This document shows positions 43,818 to 53,487 of a stretch of 64,000 nt of DNA, piece after piece. The position numbers were made by a program, and so were the translations under genes. Source of the stretch: Ewingella sp049889095 (lineage in GTDB: Bacteria; Pseudomonadota; Gammaproteobacteria; Enterobacterales; Enterobacteriaceae). Positions within the stretch are counted from its first letter, which is position 1; the number at the start of each line of letters is the position of its first letter. The stretch lies in the NCBI GenBank assembly GCA_049889095.1, contig JBLJFK010000001.1; one strand, 5' to 3'. The notes below the pieces were generated by a model that worked only from the letters and a program-made list of their open reading frames with translations, was not told where the DNA came from and made no database searches.

Positions 43818-44717
43818 ATGAAAAAAGTTGGTCTACGAATTGATGTCGACACCTGGAGCGGCACCCGAAAGGGTGTCCCTCAGTTACTGCGTGTTCTGGA
43901 AAAACATCACATCACTGCCAGCTTTTTCTTCAGCGTAGGTCCGGACAACATGGGGCGTCATTTATGGCGCCTCTTGCGTCCCCGCTTCCTGTGGAAAATG
44001 CTGCGCTCTAACGCGGCATCACTGTACGGTCTGGATATTCTGCTGGCCGGTACGGCCTGGCCGGGTAAAAAAATCTATCGTGATTTCGCCCCTTTGATGA
44101 AAGAAACGGCTGAGTGCGGTCATGAAGTCGGCTTGCACGCCTGGGATCACCAAGGCTGGCAGGCGAAAGTGGCCAAATGGTCGAAGCCTCAGTTGGAAAA
44201 TCAAATACGTCTCGGTCTGGATGCGCTGGAAAACAGTATTGGCAAAACGGTAGATTGCTCTGCGGTTGCCGGATGGCGCGCCGATCAGCGGGTTATTGAC
44301 GTCAAACAAACCTTTGGTTTTCGCTATAACAGTGACTGTCGGGGAAAGCGGCCATTTTTGCCGTTACTGGAAAATGGTGCAACAGGCACGGTACAGATCC
44401 CAGTGACCTTGCCGACCTATGATGAAGTCATTGGCAATGAAGTGACCACCGCCACGTTCAATGATTTTATCCTGCAGGCTATTGAGCATGACAGCGGTGT
44501 ACCGGTTTATACCATTCATGCCGAAGTGGAAGGAATGTCGTTGGCGGACATGTTTGATGACTTACTCACCCGCGCTGCCCAGCAGGGTATTCAGTTCTGC
44601 GCACTGGGTGAATTATTGCCCGCTGACCTGGCGAGTCTGCCCGTCGGCCGGGTTGTTCGTTCCACTTTCCCCGGGCGGGAAGGGTGGTTAGGTTGCCAGC
44701 AAGAAGGTTCTTCATGA
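43818..44717 (+). CDS. arnD: Undecaprenyl-phosphate-L-Ara4FN deformylase ArnD
   Basis: Removes the formyl group after lipid attachment, making transfer irreversible. 299 residues (E. coli 296). Polysaccharide deacetylase (NodB) fold: the metal Asp in GLRIDVDTWSGTRKGV, His pair in CGHEVGLHAWDHQGW, SAVAGWRADQRVI and a late His in VYTIHAEVEGMSL. ATG 43818 follows CGGA with an 8-base gap. The TGA overlaps the start of arnT in an ATGATG run. Confidence 0.96.
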   Translation: MKKVGLRIDVDTWSGTRKGVPQLLRVLEKHHITASFFFSVGPDNMGRHLWRLLRPRFLWKMLRSNAASLYGLDILLAGTAWPGKKIYRDFAPLMKETAECGHEVGLHAWDHQGWQAKVAKWSKPQLENQIRLGLDALENSIGKTVDCSAVAGWRADQRVIDVKQTFGFRYNSDCRGKRPFLPLLENGATGTVQIPVTLPTYDEVIGNEVTTATFNDFILQAIEHDSGVPVYTIHAEVEGMSLADMFDDLLTRAAQQGIQFCALGELLPADLASLPVGRVVRSTFPGREGWLGCQQEGSS

Positions 44718-46387
44718 TGTTGAAAGCGTACAAAGGTGTATGGAGCACCGTCCTTCTCCTGTTCTTTGCTTTAGTCTATTTGGTTCCGTTGAATACCCGT
44801 CTGTTGTGGCAACCCGATGAAACCCGTTATGCCGAGATCAGCCGTGAAATGTTACAACGCGGTGATTGGGTGGTGCCGCATCTGTTAGGCCTGCGCTATT
44901 TTGAAAAACCGGTAGCTGGTTACTGGTTTAACAACATCAGCCAGATGATTTTTGGTGACACCAATTTTGCGGTGCGCTTTGGCTCAGTATTTTGTACGCT
45001 ACTTAGCACGATTCTGGTGTTCTGGATGGCGATGCTGATGTGGCGTAATCGTCAGACGGCCTGTGCGGCGGCGCTGATTTATCTCTCCTCCACTTTGGTT
45101 TTCGCTATCGGAACCTACAGCGTTCTTGATCCGATGATCACACTGTGGATGAGTGCAGCCATGGTTGCCAGTTACTACTGTATGCGGGTCACCGGTACCC
45201 GACAGAAAGCCCTGAGCTGGATTGCGCTCGGCCTTGCCTGTGGCATGGGCTTTATGACCAAAGGCTTCCTGGCGTTGGCCGTTCCAGTGATCGCTGTGTT
45301 GCCTATCGTCTGGCGGGAAAAACGATTTAGAACCCTGTTTAGCTGGGGGCCGCTGGCCATCCTTAGCGCTATTTTACTGAGTTTACCGTGGGTACTAGCG
45401 ATTGCGCATCGTGAACCGGACTTCTGGAATTATTTCTTCTGGGTCGAGCATATTCAGCGCTTCGCCGAACAGAATGCTCAGCACAAGGCACCTTTCTGGT
45501 ACTACATTCCGGTTGTTTTCCTCGGCGCGCTGCCCTGGATGGGATTATTACCGGGCGCGTTACTCGGCGGCTGGACCAAACGCCTTATGCGGCCTGAACT
45601 GTTTTTTTTGCTGAGTTGGACAGTAATGCCGCTGATCTTCTTCAGCATCGCCAAAGGGAAATTACCGACTTACATTCTGCCGTGTTTTGCTCCACTGGCA
45701 CTGTTGATGGCTGATTATTTGGACCAGATACGTTTGTCCGGGCGTTTAAAAGCTCTCAAGGCGAATGGCATTATCAACATTGTTTTTGGGGTGCTGGCTG
45801 TGGCTGCACTGGTTGTGATTTCTGGGCGTTTACCGTTGCATATCAAACCAGTTTATACCGCAGGAGAGTTCCCGAAAGTCCTCATCGCCATATTGTGTTT
45901 CGCTGTTTGGGCACTGGCAGGGGTAATTAGTCTGACGTCGTTGCGTAATCGCTGGTATTGGGCGGCGGCTTGTCCGGTGGTCCTGGCCTTGCTGGTGGGC
46001 CAGGTTATTCCGCAAAAAGTTATCGACTCCAAACAACCGCAGGCATTTGTTAATGCCAATATCGCGCTGTTAAAAGAGAGCAAGTACGTTTTGGCTGATA
46101 ACGTTGGGATAGCAACCGGTCTCGCCTGGACCCTCAAACGCAGTGATATCATCATGTACGATGAAAAAGGCGAATTGCAATATGGTCTACGTTATCCGGA
46201 TGCCGCACATCGTTATATTGATGCCCCTGGCTTTTCGGCATGGCTACAAAACGCACGTCGGCAAGGTACTGTTGCGGTTGCTGTTAAGCAAGAGAGTATC
46301 GATGCAGATAATTCCAAACTTCCTATTCCGGATAAAATTGTTGAAATGGACCGCTTAGCCTTATTGTTCTACGACAAGCAGCCATGA
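44714..46387 (+). CDS. arnT: Lipid A L-Ara4N transferase ArnT
   Basis: Inner membrane GT-C glycosyltransferase that moves L-Ara4N from the lipid carrier to lipid A phosphates on the periplasmic face, lowering binding of polymyxin and cationic peptides. 557 residues (E. coli 550) with about 12-13 helices and a periplasmic C-terminal domain. The first periplasmic loop has the catalytic acidic motif QPDETRYAEISREMLQRG, followed by YFEKPVAGYWF. Conserved TKGFLALAVPV and AKGKLPTYILPCFAPLALL follow. ATG 44714 overlaps the arnD stop; ATG 44717 is an alternative. Confidence 0.95.
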   Translation: MMLKAYKGVWSTVLLLFFALVYLVPLNTRLLWQPDETRYAEISREMLQRGDWVVPHLLGLRYFEKPVAGYWFNNISQMIFGDTNFAVRFGSVFCTLLSTILVFWMAMLMWRNRQTACAAALIYLSSTLVFAIGTYSVLDPMITLWMSAAMVASYYCMRVTGTRQKALSWIALGLACGMGFMTKGFLALAVPVIAVLPIVWREKRFRTLFSWGPLAILSAILLSLPWVLAIAHREPDFWNYFFWVEHIQRFAEQNAQHKAPFWYYIPVVFLGALPWMGLLPGALLGGWTKRLMRPELFFLLSWTVMPLIFFSIAKGKLPTYILPCFAPLALLMADYLDQIRLSGRLKALKANGIINIVFGVLAVAALVVISGRLPLHIKPVYTAGEFPKVLIAILCFAVWALAGVISLTSLRNRWYWAAACPVVLALLVGQVIPQKVIDSKQPQAFVNANIALLKESKYVLADNVGIATGLAWTLKRSDIIMYDEKGELQYGLRYPDAAHRYIDAPGFSAWLQNARRQGTVAVAVKQESIDADNSKLPIPDKIVEMDRLALLFYDKQP

Positions 46388-46716
46388 CGGGTTACTTGCT
46401 GGTACTGGTTGTCAGCATACTGACCTGCGCGGGGCAGCTTTGTCAGAAGCAAGCCGCGCAGATCGGTAATGGTAACGTTGGCAGAGTGCTTCGCTGGCTG
46501 ACGCTGGCGATCTGTCTGCTGGGGTTCGCTATGCTGTTGTGGCTGCGTGTTTTGCAGGAGCTGCCGCTGAGCATTGCCTATCCGATGCTCAGTCTTAACT
46601 TTGTATTGATCACCCTGAGTGCGCGCTGGATATTCAAAGAGCAGGTTGACCGGCGTCACTGGATTGGAGTCGGTTTTATCATGTTAGGAATAGCGCTGAT
46701 GAGTATTACCGCATGA
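46384..46716 (+). CDS. arnE: L-Ara4N-phosphoundecaprenol flippase subunit ArnE
   Basis: Small multidrug-resistance-like membrane protein with four helices that, with ArnF, flips the L-Ara4N lipid carrier across the inner membrane. 110 residues (E. coli 111). TCAGQLCQKQAAQIG in helix 1 and LPLSIAYPMLSLNFVLITLS near helix 3 are typical. Start and stop overlap arnT and arnF by four bases (ATGA), so all three are translationally coupled. Confidence 0.93.
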   Translation: MTGYLLVLVVSILTCAGQLCQKQAAQIGNGNVGRVLRWLTLAICLLGFAMLLWLRVLQELPLSIAYPMLSLNFVLITLSARWIFKEQVDRRHWIGVGFIMLGIALMSITA

Positions 46717-47120
46717 AGACCGATGAAGTGATGAAAGGCTATATGTGGGGAGGCGCCAGTTTGCTGTTGGTAACGCTGGCGCAACTGCTGATGAAGTGGG
46801 GAATGGTACAAATCCCGCTGCTTTCACTGTCTGACATACATTTGTCGTGGTTTCTTAATCATCTGCCGGCGCTGATCGCAGTGGCCTGTGGTATTACAGG
46901 CTATGGCCTGTCGATGGCTTGCTGGTACTTCGCGCTGCAGATATTGCCCCTGCATCGGGCCTATACGCTGCTCAGTCTTAGCTACGCATTAGTCTATCTG
47001 GCTGCGGTTACGCTGCCCTGGTTCAATGAAGATGCGCATCTGTTAAAAACCTGTGGGGGGTTGCTGGTGCTGTTTGGGGTCTGGCTTATCCACAGTAAAC
47101 CGGGGCAGAATGTGCACTAA
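46713..47120 (+). CDS. arnF: L-Ara4N-phosphoundecaprenol flippase subunit ArnF
   Basis: Partner of ArnE in the flippase, 135 residues (E. coli 128), four helices of the SMR/DMT type. LVTLAQLLMKWGMVQIPLLS opens the protein; ALQILPLHRAYTLLSLSYAL matches the ArnE counterpart. It ends the arnBCADTEF operon. No terminator is visible directly after the stop. Confidence 0.92.
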   Translation: MKTDEVMKGYMWGGASLLLVTLAQLLMKWGMVQIPLLSLSDIHLSWFLNHLPALIAVACGITGYGLSMACWYFALQILPLHRAYTLLSLSYALVYLAAVTLPWFNEDAHLLKTCGGLLVLFGVWLIHSKPGQNVH

Positions 47121-47288
47121 AAGCGATAAATTCTAATCAATTTGCGTTTTTCGATTGGATGACGGATAAAATAGCGTTAGATTCTTTTTATCCTCAAATA
47201 ACCAGCTCTTAGAGCTCAGTGGTGTGTTCCGTCCGATCTCTGGTCTGATCCTCTCACTGTGACTGTCATCCATGAAGGAAGAAACGCC

Positions 47289-47768
47289 ATGCGTTGGAAG
47301 ACCGGAACACTCTATTCCTTGCTGATATTAGCCGCGCTGTTGCTCAATGGATGTAGCAGCCATGCACCACCTCCGAGTGGTAAAATGTCCGATTCCATTG
47401 CCGTTGTCGCACAATTGAACGATCAGCTCAGCCAATGGCATGGTGCACCGTATCGCTATGGAGGCCTCCAGCCAAGCGGCGTTGATTGCTCTGGGTTTGT
47501 TTTCCGTACCTATCGTGACCGCTTCGGTGTGATATTGCCGCGCACCACTGCCGCACAGACCAAAATTGGCAATAAGGTCTCTCGAGACGAACTGCTTCCT
47601 GGCGATCTGGTGTTTTTCAAAACCGGCAGCGGCGAAAATGGTTTGCACGTGGGTATTTACGACACAGGCGATCACTTTATTCATGCTTCCACTAGTCAGG
47701 GAGTCACACGTTCCTCACTCGACAACGTCTACTGGCGGAAGGTTTACTGGCAAGCGCGCAGAATCTAA
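47289..47768 (+). CDS. nlpC: NlpC/P60-family lipoprotein NlpC
   Basis: Predicted cell-wall cysteine peptidase (gamma-D-glutamyl-diamino acid endopeptidase family) anchored by lipid. 159 residues from ATG 47289 (E. coli 154). The lipobox is LLNGC (Cys about 22). The catalytic Cys is in PSGVDCSGFVFRTY and the His in GLHVGIYDTGDHFIHASTS. GAAGGAAGAA lies before the ATG; an in-frame start at 47259 would place the signal peptide internally. A TTGCGT, 16-base spacer, GATAAA pair near 47143-47170 is a possible promoter. Confidence 0.94.
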   Translation: MRWKTGTLYSLLILAALLLNGCSSHAPPPSGKMSDSIAVVAQLNDQLSQWHGAPYRYGGLQPSGVDCSGFVFRTYRDRFGVILPRTTAAQTKIGNKVSRDELLPGDLVFFKTGSGENGLHVGIYDTGDHFIHASTSQGVTRSSLDNVYWRKVYWQARRI

Positions 47769-47972
47769 TACCCCGTCATCCTTCAAAACATCTCGGTGTT
47801 GGTTTCTCTTGCTTATTCGTCACACCCTTGGACTTCAGGCCCAGGGGTGTCGCTATGATGCAACTTAAATGCTTTTGGGGAATAAATCATGTCGATACCC
47901 ACGCAGCTACTGCATATTTAGCCCGCTTTATTACTGCTATCATCACGTTACACTTCTTTCAGGATGAACGTG

Positions 47973-48986
47973 ATGAAACCTCTCAGATTACTGCTTTCCG
48001 ACTCTTACGATCCTTGGTTTAACCTCGCGGTGGAAGATTGTATCTTCCGCCAAATGACCACTCAGCGCGTGTTATTCCTATGGCGTAATGCTAATACCGT
48101 GGTGATCGGGCAGGCACAAAATCCATGGAAAGAGTGCAATACCCGTCGAATGGAACAGGACGGCATCCGTCTTGCCAGGCGCAGCAGCGGCGGCGGGGCA
48201 GTGTTCCACGATTTGGGCAATAGCTGTTTTACATTTATGGCTGGTAAGCCGGAATACGATAAAAGTGTGTCAACGGCCATTATTCTCAATGCGCTGAAAT
48301 CGTTGGGGGTCAGTGCCAGTGCTTCAGGGCGCAACGATCTGGTAGCAAATACTGCTGATGGTGAACGCAAGATCTCCGGTTCGGCCTATAAAGAGACTCA
48401 GGATCGTGGTTTTCACCACGGTACTTTATTACTCAATGCTGACCTCAGCCGTTTGGCTAATTATCTTAATCCGGATCCGAAAAAGTTGCAGGCTAAAGGT
48501 ATCACCTCAGTGCGTTCGCGCGTAGCCAATCTCAATGAACTCATACCTGATATTGGTCATCCACAAATTTGTGAGGCGATCATTAAATCCTTCTTTGAAT
48601 GGTATGGCTTACAGGTTGAACCGGAAATTATTTCACCTGATGTATTCCCCGACTTACCCGGCTTTGCTGAACAGTTTGCTAAACAGAGCAGTTGGGAGTG
48701 GAATTTCGGAAAAGCACCTGCATTTACCCATTTACTCAACGAGCGCTTTGTTTGGGGCGGCGTGGATATTCACTTTGATGTTTTAAATGGCAAAATCAGC
48801 CGTGCACAAATCTTTACCGACAGTCTCAACCCAGCGCCATTAAATGCCCTGGCGCTGCAACTGGTAGATACCCTTTATCGCCCTGAGGAAATCGCCAAAC
48901 AATGCCGGAAAATAATCATGCAATATCCACAACAGCTCTCGGAACTAAACGAGTTGCAATATTGGCTGGTTAGTTGCATACAATGA
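47973..48986 (+). CDS. lplA: Lipoate-protein ligase A
   Basis: Activates free lipoate with ATP and attaches it to E2 and H-protein lysines. 337 residues (E. coli LplA 338) and highly similar all along. N-terminal catalytic domain: WNAD-type segment FLWRNANTVVIGQAQNPW, then ARRSSGGGAVFHDLGN and the Lys-containing RKISGSAYKETQDRGFHHG. The C-terminal domain contains SSWEWNFGKAPAFTHLL. ATG 47973 has AGGA eight bases upstream; an ATG three codons earlier directly abuts that site. It lies next to nlpC, whereas E. coli lplA is elsewhere (near serB). Confidence 0.95.
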   Translation: MKPLRLLLSDSYDPWFNLAVEDCIFRQMTTQRVLFLWRNANTVVIGQAQNPWKECNTRRMEQDGIRLARRSSGGGAVFHDLGNSCFTFMAGKPEYDKSVSTAIILNALKSLGVSASASGRNDLVANTADGERKISGSAYKETQDRGFHHGTLLLNADLSRLANYLNPDPKKLQAKGITSVRSRVANLNELIPDIGHPQICEAIIKSFFEWYGLQVEPEIISPDVFPDLPGFAEQFAKQSSWEWNFGKAPAFTHLLNERFVWGGVDIHFDVLNGKISRAQIFTDSLNPAPLNALALQLVDTLYRPEEIAKQCRKIIMQYPQQLSELNELQYWLVSCIQ

Positions 48987-49356
48987 TGCCGGGCTAAATT
49001 TCTGCCATTACTGTGGATAAACTCCTGCGCAGCGTAGCTAAATTAATGTGCTCTGCACGAATTTACGCAGTTGCGATAATGAATAGCTAGCGATAAGATT
49101 GAGCCATAATCCTCTTTTTCTTTCTAAGCTCCCGCAGTTAAGAGAGAGCAACAAGGGATGCGGATATTCTAAACATATTGAATTTGCTTCCCTTTAGAAA
49201 ACCTGGACAACATGCTTAACTTCGGACAGTCCCCTTTTTTAGTCTCAGTAGCAGGATTGTTTTGGGGTTGTCTCGAAGCACCGATAATTTTTTATTTGAT
49301 TGATATAAAACAAATTTATTGATCATTGCATAGCGTCGTTGATGTTTTGGAAAAAA
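48987..49356. other. Intergenic region between lplA and ydiV
   Basis: 370 bases without a credible ORF. AT-rich; it must hold the ydiV promoter. No hairpin with a T-run and no recognised operator could be identified. Confidence 0.5.
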
Positions 49357-50085
49357 ATGAAAATACAGTTCGATGCGGCCTTTAACAGCAGCTTTCTGTG
49401 CCAACCCATATATTCCGGCAAAGGGAAATTATTAGCAGTGGAATTAATTTGTCGGTTTGCAAGTACCGACAGTAAGCTAATTATGCCGACAGAACTGGTT
49501 TTGAATTTATTAAATACTCAGCAATTAACTCACTTTTTAACCGAGCAATCGATCTGGGCCCAGGATCACGCGCACTGGTTTGAGGGAAATCAGGTAATAC
49601 TCAATATTGCTATCGATGAAAAGCTGGCAAAAATTATTATTGAGAACGCTCAAGTACGTGATGATCTTAAAGCTTGTTCTTTTATTCATCTCAGTATTAG
49701 TGAGTCGTTTCCGCACCTTTCAGAAGGTAAACGCAATTCGCCTTTAATGGCGCTAAAAAGTGATTTCACTCTGTGGCTGGATGGTTTTGGTTCAGGCAAT
49801 GCCAATATGACACCAATATTCGACCAAGTTTTCAACTGGGTTAAGCTTGACCGTGATCTTTTCTGGGAACTCTATCAGGGTGAGAATTTTACCATTGTTC
49901 TGCCTTCATTAATCAGGAATGTTAACCGATTCTGTCGCAACATTGTGATAGACGGTCTGGACAAAAATGAGCATTTCGACGCGCTAAATAAGAGTAAAAT
50001 CAAGGGGATGAAAGGGCTGTTATGGCCCGGTGTAGATCCTTCTGTTATGAACTCTTTGTTACACCGGCCTCCCCAATTTGACTGA
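49357..50085 (+). CDS. ydiV: Degenerate EAL-domain anti-FlhDC factor (YdiV/RflP type)
   Basis: In E. coli and Salmonella YdiV binds FlhD and shuts down flagellar expression; it does not bind or cleave c-di-GMP. 242 residues (E. coli 237) and similar in plan. The EAL signature is degenerate: LAVELICRF replaces the canonical E-A-L motif. Other catalytic acidic positions are also altered, as in TLWLDGFGSGNANM and WVKLDRDLFW. The end KGMKGLLWPGVDPSVMNSLL matches the family. ATG 49357 (MKIQFDAAF) is preferred for a TGGA just upstream and the E. coli-like start; ATG 49342 is possible. It is immediately upstream of selO, as in E. coli. Confidence 0.88.
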   Translation: MKIQFDAAFNSSFLCQPIYSGKGKLLAVELICRFASTDSKLIMPTELVLNLLNTQQLTHFLTEQSIWAQDHAHWFEGNQVILNIAIDEKLAKIIIENAQVRDDLKACSFIHLSISESFPHLSEGKRNSPLMALKSDFTLWLDGFGSGNANMTPIFDQVFNWVKLDRDLFWELYQGENFTIVLPSLIRNVNRFCRNIVIDGLDKNEHFDALNKSKIKGMKGLLWPGVDPSVMNSLLHRPPQFD

Positions 50086-50215
50086 TAGACAGTTTCTTTA
50101 TTCCCCTGTGATTCATCTTGCGCCGGGGAATAATTACCGTTGAAACATAATCTCCCTGTTTTCCCTCCGTGTTAATCAGTACCCCGCAGTTCTACACTGA
50201 AAGAAAGGGGGACTT

Positions 50216-51670
50216 ATGCCAAAATTTGAACATGAATATGCCGACCAGCTTGGCGGTTTTTATACCCAGCTCAAACCCACGCCGCTTAAAGGGGCGGCGT
50301 TGCTCTATCACAGCGAGCCGCTGGCGCAGGAGCTGGGGTTGGATGCGAGCTTATTTGATAGCACTTATCGTGAATTCTGGTGTGGTGAAGCATTTTTCCC
50401 TGGCATGGAACCCCTGGCACAAGTTTACAGTGGCCACCAATTTGGTGTTTGGGCTGGTCAACTGGGTGACGGACGTGGAATTTTGCTCGGTGAGCAAGTG
50501 TTGCCTGATGGCCGACGTTATGACTGGCATCTGAAAGGGGCCGGATTGACGCCCTATTCACGCATGGGCGATGGCCGTGCAGTGCTACGTTCTGTAGTCC
50601 GTGAATTTCTGGCATCAGAAGCACTGCATCATTTATCAATTCCGACCACCCGCGCACTGACTATTGTCACCAGCGATGAACCGGTATTCCGTGAAGCGCC
50701 TGAGCGCGGCGCTATGCTGATGCGCGTGGCTGAAAGTCATATCCGCTTTGGTCACTTCGAGCATTTCTATTATCGCAAACAGCCTGAGCAGGTGAAACAG
50801 CTGGCAGATTACGTCATTGCTCATCACTGGCCGCATTTATTGGAAAGTGAAAGCAGTCCGTCACGGCGTTACGCACTGTGGTTGCAGGAGGTGGTTGAGC
50901 GTACGGCCAGGTTGATTGCCCAGTGGCAAAGCGTCGGTTTTGCTCATGGTGTGATGAATACCGATAATATGTCGATCCTCGGTCTGACCATTGACTTCGG
51001 GCCCTATGGTTTTCTCGACGACTACCAGCCCGGTTATATCTGTAATCACTCCGATCACCAGGGACGTTACAGTTTCGATAATCAGCCGGCAGTCGCCTAC
51101 TGGAATCTGCACCGTCTGGCGCAGACGCTTTCAGGTCTGATGAGTGCCGAACAGTTGCAAGGCGCACTTGATGCCTACGAACCTGCGCTGATGGCGGCCT
51201 ATGGCAAACTGATGCGTGGCAAGCTGGGTTTCTTCACGGAAGATAAGCAGGACAATGATCTGCTGACCGGTTTGTTGAGCCTGATGGCGAAAGAGGGGCG
51301 CGATCACACCCGTACCTTCCGCGTGCTCAGTGAGGTCGAGCAACAACAGTCTACGTCTCGACTGCGGGATGAATTCGTTGACCGCGAAGCCTTTGACAAC
51401 TGGTATCGGCAGTACCGCCAGCGGCTGCAAAGGGAAGAGCAGGATGATGCTACGCGTCAGCAGGTAATGAAACTTGCCAACCCGCGTATTATTTTGCGCA
51501 ATTATCTGGCCCAACAGGCGATTGAAAGAGCAGAGCAGGATGACATCAGCGTACTTGCCCAGCTACATCAGGCACTGCTTGACCCCTATAGCGATGCACC
51601 GCAATTTGATGCGATGGCCGCTTTACCACCGAATTGGGGAAAACATCTGGAAATTTCCTGCTCCAGCTAA
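50216..51670 (+). CDS. selO: Protein adenylyltransferase SelO (YdiU)
   Basis: Pseudokinase-fold enzyme that transfers AMP to Ser/Thr/Tyr of redox proteins. 484 residues (E. coli 478). Nucleotide-binding segment GQLGDGRGILLGEQ, then WHLKGAGLTPYSRMGDGRAV, catalytic loop VMNTDNMSILGLTIDFGPYG with the Asp-Phe-Gly metal motif. The C-terminus CSS retains the conserved redox Cys that is Sec in some homologues. GGGGGACTT lies before the ATG. Convergent with hmuV, nine bases between stops. Confidence 0.95.
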   Translation: MPKFEHEYADQLGGFYTQLKPTPLKGAALLYHSEPLAQELGLDASLFDSTYREFWCGEAFFPGMEPLAQVYSGHQFGVWAGQLGDGRGILLGEQVLPDGRRYDWHLKGAGLTPYSRMGDGRAVLRSVVREFLASEALHHLSIPTTRALTIVTSDEPVFREAPERGAMLMRVAESHIRFGHFEHFYYRKQPEQVKQLADYVIAHHWPHLLESESSPSRRYALWLQEVVERTARLIAQWQSVGFAHGVMNTDNMSILGLTIDFGPYGFLDDYQPGYICNHSDHQGRYSFDNQPAVAYWNLHRLAQTLSGLMSAEQLQGALDAYEPALMAAYGKLMRGKLGFFTEDKQDNDLLTGLLSLMAKEGRDHTRTFRVLSEVEQQQSTSRLRDEFVDREAFDNWYRQYRQRLQREEQDDATRQQVMKLANPRIILRNYLAQQAIERAEQDDISVLAQLHQALLDPYSDAPQFDAMAALPPNWGKHLEISCSS

Positions 51671-51679
51671 TTGTGCGGA

Positions 51680-52468
51680 TTATTGCCGCAGGAAAACCTG
51701 CGGCACAGCTGTTTCGGGGTGCCAGTTTACGCCGAGATCGGCCTGATACCAGCATGCCAAAATCTCTGCCGTTAGCACGTCGGCAGGCGTGCCGGAAGCA
51801 ACCAGTTTCCCTTCATGCAGTAGCATAATTCGGTCGGCATACAGTGCGGCCAGATTCAGGTCGTGCAGCACACAACAGACTGATAGCGGGCTTTCACGGG
51901 TTAATTGACGAAGCAAGCGCAGTGTATGTTGTTGATGATAGAGATCCAACGCCGATGTTGGCTCATCGAGGAACAGCCAGCGCGGTGACGGCTGTGGTTG
52001 CCATAGCTGGCTCAGAACACGAGCCAACTGTACTCGTTGCTGCTCGCCTCCTGATAGTTGGCGATAGTCTCTGTCAGCCAGAGTGAGGCAGTCGGTTTGT
52101 GCCATGACCTGTTGCAGCGCCTCAGCGTTATGCGTTTTAGCATGGGGTGCGCGGCCTAACGAGATTATCTGCTGTACGCTGAAGCCGAAGGCCAGTTCGC
52201 TGCTTTGTCGCATCACTGCGCGAGTACGGGCCAACTCCTGTGGTGGCCAGTGAGCCAACGCTTTTCCCTGCAATTCACAACGACCCTGATCGGGCGGCAA
52301 GTAACCGGTTAACAGGCGTAACAGGGTAGACTTTCCTGCGCCATTCGGACCAATCAACGCAACCACTTCGCCTCCCTTCAGTTCAAGAGAAACATCGTCG
52401 ATTAGCCGGCGCTGCCCGACAGAAAACTGCAAATTTTCCGCCCGCAGTGTGGAAGAGCAGTGGTTCAT
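51680..52468 (-). CDS. hmuV: Haem ABC transporter ATPase HmuV
   Basis: Energises haem import through HmuU. 262 residues from ATG 52468, which overlaps the hmuU stop in an ATGA arrangement; the longer frame to 52498 lies within hmuU. Walker A is IGPNGAGKSTLLRLLTG, the signature is QLSGGEQQRVQLARVLSQ, Walker B is RWLFLDEPTSALD, and the switch His is in VLHDLNLAALYAD. Last gene of the hmu operon. An imperfectly placed GC hairpin (51684-51705) lies within its last codons but has no T-run. Confidence 0.95.
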   Translation of the reverse strand: MNHCSSTLRAENLQFSVGQRRLIDDVSLELKGGEVVALIGPNGAGKSTLLRLLTGYLPPDQGRCELQGKALAHWPPQELARTRAVMRQSSELAFGFSVQQIISLGRAPHAKTHNAEALQQVMAQTDCLTLADRDYRQLSGGEQQRVQLARVLSQLWQPQPSPRWLFLDEPTSALDLYHQQHTLRLLRQLTRESPLSVCCVLHDLNLAALYADRIMLLHEGKLVASGTPADVLTAEILACWYQADLGVNWHPETAVPQVFLRQ

Positions 52469-53487
52469 CGGCGGGTTCCCGGACGTAAAATCAGCCATAA
52501 AAAATAGGGACCTCCCAGCAGGCTGGTCAGCAGGCCAACCGGCATTTCTGCCGGCGCCACCAGCGTTCTTGCCAGCGTATCAGCCAGAAGTAATAAACAA
52601 GCGCCACCCAGTGCCGAACCTGGCAGTAACCAGCGGTGATCGGCCCCGACACGCATGCGCAGCAGATGTGGAATGACTAACCCGAGAAACCCGATAACGC
52701 CTGTCACGGCTACGGCAACACCGACCAGTAGTGCGCTAAGCAGTAACAAGTGCAATTGCGTCCGGCGGACGTCAACGCCGAGATAGTGGGCATCTTCGTC
52801 ACCCAGCTGTAACAGATTGAGGCGGCGTGACAGCAAGAAGGTCGCCAGACAAGCGGGGAGGATCAGTGATGTTGCCACGAGAAGCGTCGGCCACTGGGCC
52901 TGACCTAAACTTCCCATGCTCCACAATGAAAACTGACGCAGCTGTTTATCGTCGCTGACATAGGTTAGTACGCCCACGGCGGCCCCACACAGAGCATTAA
53001 TGGCAATCCCCGCCAGTAACAGGCGTGACAAATTACCATGGCCAAAACGGCTCAGAGTGAACACGATGAGTGAAATAACCAGGCTACCGGCAAAGGCGGC
53101 AAACATGTGCCCATACAGTGCGACGACCGGTGGCAGGGAGAGCGGCATCACAATCATCAGCGCAACAAACAGCGCCGCGCCGCTGCTGATACCGAGTAAA
53201 CCTGGGTCGGCCAGCGGATTGCGAAACAGTCCCTGCATCACGGCACCTGAGCAGGCGAGGGCACAGCCCACCACCACGGCAAGCAGCACCCGTGGCAGGC
53301 GGATAGTGAGCCAGATTTGCCACATGCCATCATCGAGCGGGCGGCTTATCAGGGTGCGAAAAGGCAGCGACATGGCGCCAGAATTCACCGCGATTATCGC
53401 CAGAACAAACAATATGACCGTCAGTCCCATCAGCATCCTGACCTGCGTGCTGGTTTGTCGGTACGTGTGCGTGGTCCTCGAACTCAT
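52465..53487 (-). CDS. hmuU: Haem ABC transporter permease HmuU
   Basis: FecCD-family inner membrane channel for haem, 340 residues with about nine to ten helices. Typical motifs are RLPRVLLAVVVGCALACSGA, VMQGLFRNPLADPGLLGISS, GVIGFLGLVIPHLLRM and AEMPVGLLTSLLGGPYFLWL. The start ATG shares a base with the hmuT stop (TAATG). It resembles BtuC, the other FecCD permease in the window, but is tied to haem by its operon. Confidence 0.95.
   Translation of the reverse strand: MSSRTTHTYRQTSTQVRMLMGLTVILFVLAIIAVNSGAMSLPFRTLISRPLDDGMWQIWLTIRLPRVLLAVVVGCALACSGAVMQGLFRNPLADPGLLGISSGAALFVALMIVMPLSLPPVVALYGHMFAAFAGSLVISLIVFTLSRFGHGNLSRLLLAGIAINALCGAAVGVLTYVSDDKQLRQFSLWSMGSLGQAQWPTLLVATSLILPACLATFLLSRRLNLLQLGDEDAHYLGVDVRRTQLHLLLLSALLVGVAVAVTGVIGFLGLVIPHLLRMRVGADHRWLLPGSALGGACLLLLADTLARTLVAPAEMPVGLLTSLLGGPYFLWLILRPGTRR

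Noticed and set aside
47828..48022. 64-residue frame between nlpC and lplA
   Set aside because: It runs into lplA in another frame and has no credible ribosome site or similarity.
51684..51705. 9-bp GC hairpin at the end of hmuV, considered as a selO/hmuV terminator
   Set aside because: It lies inside the hmuV coding sequence and lacks a T-run on either strand.
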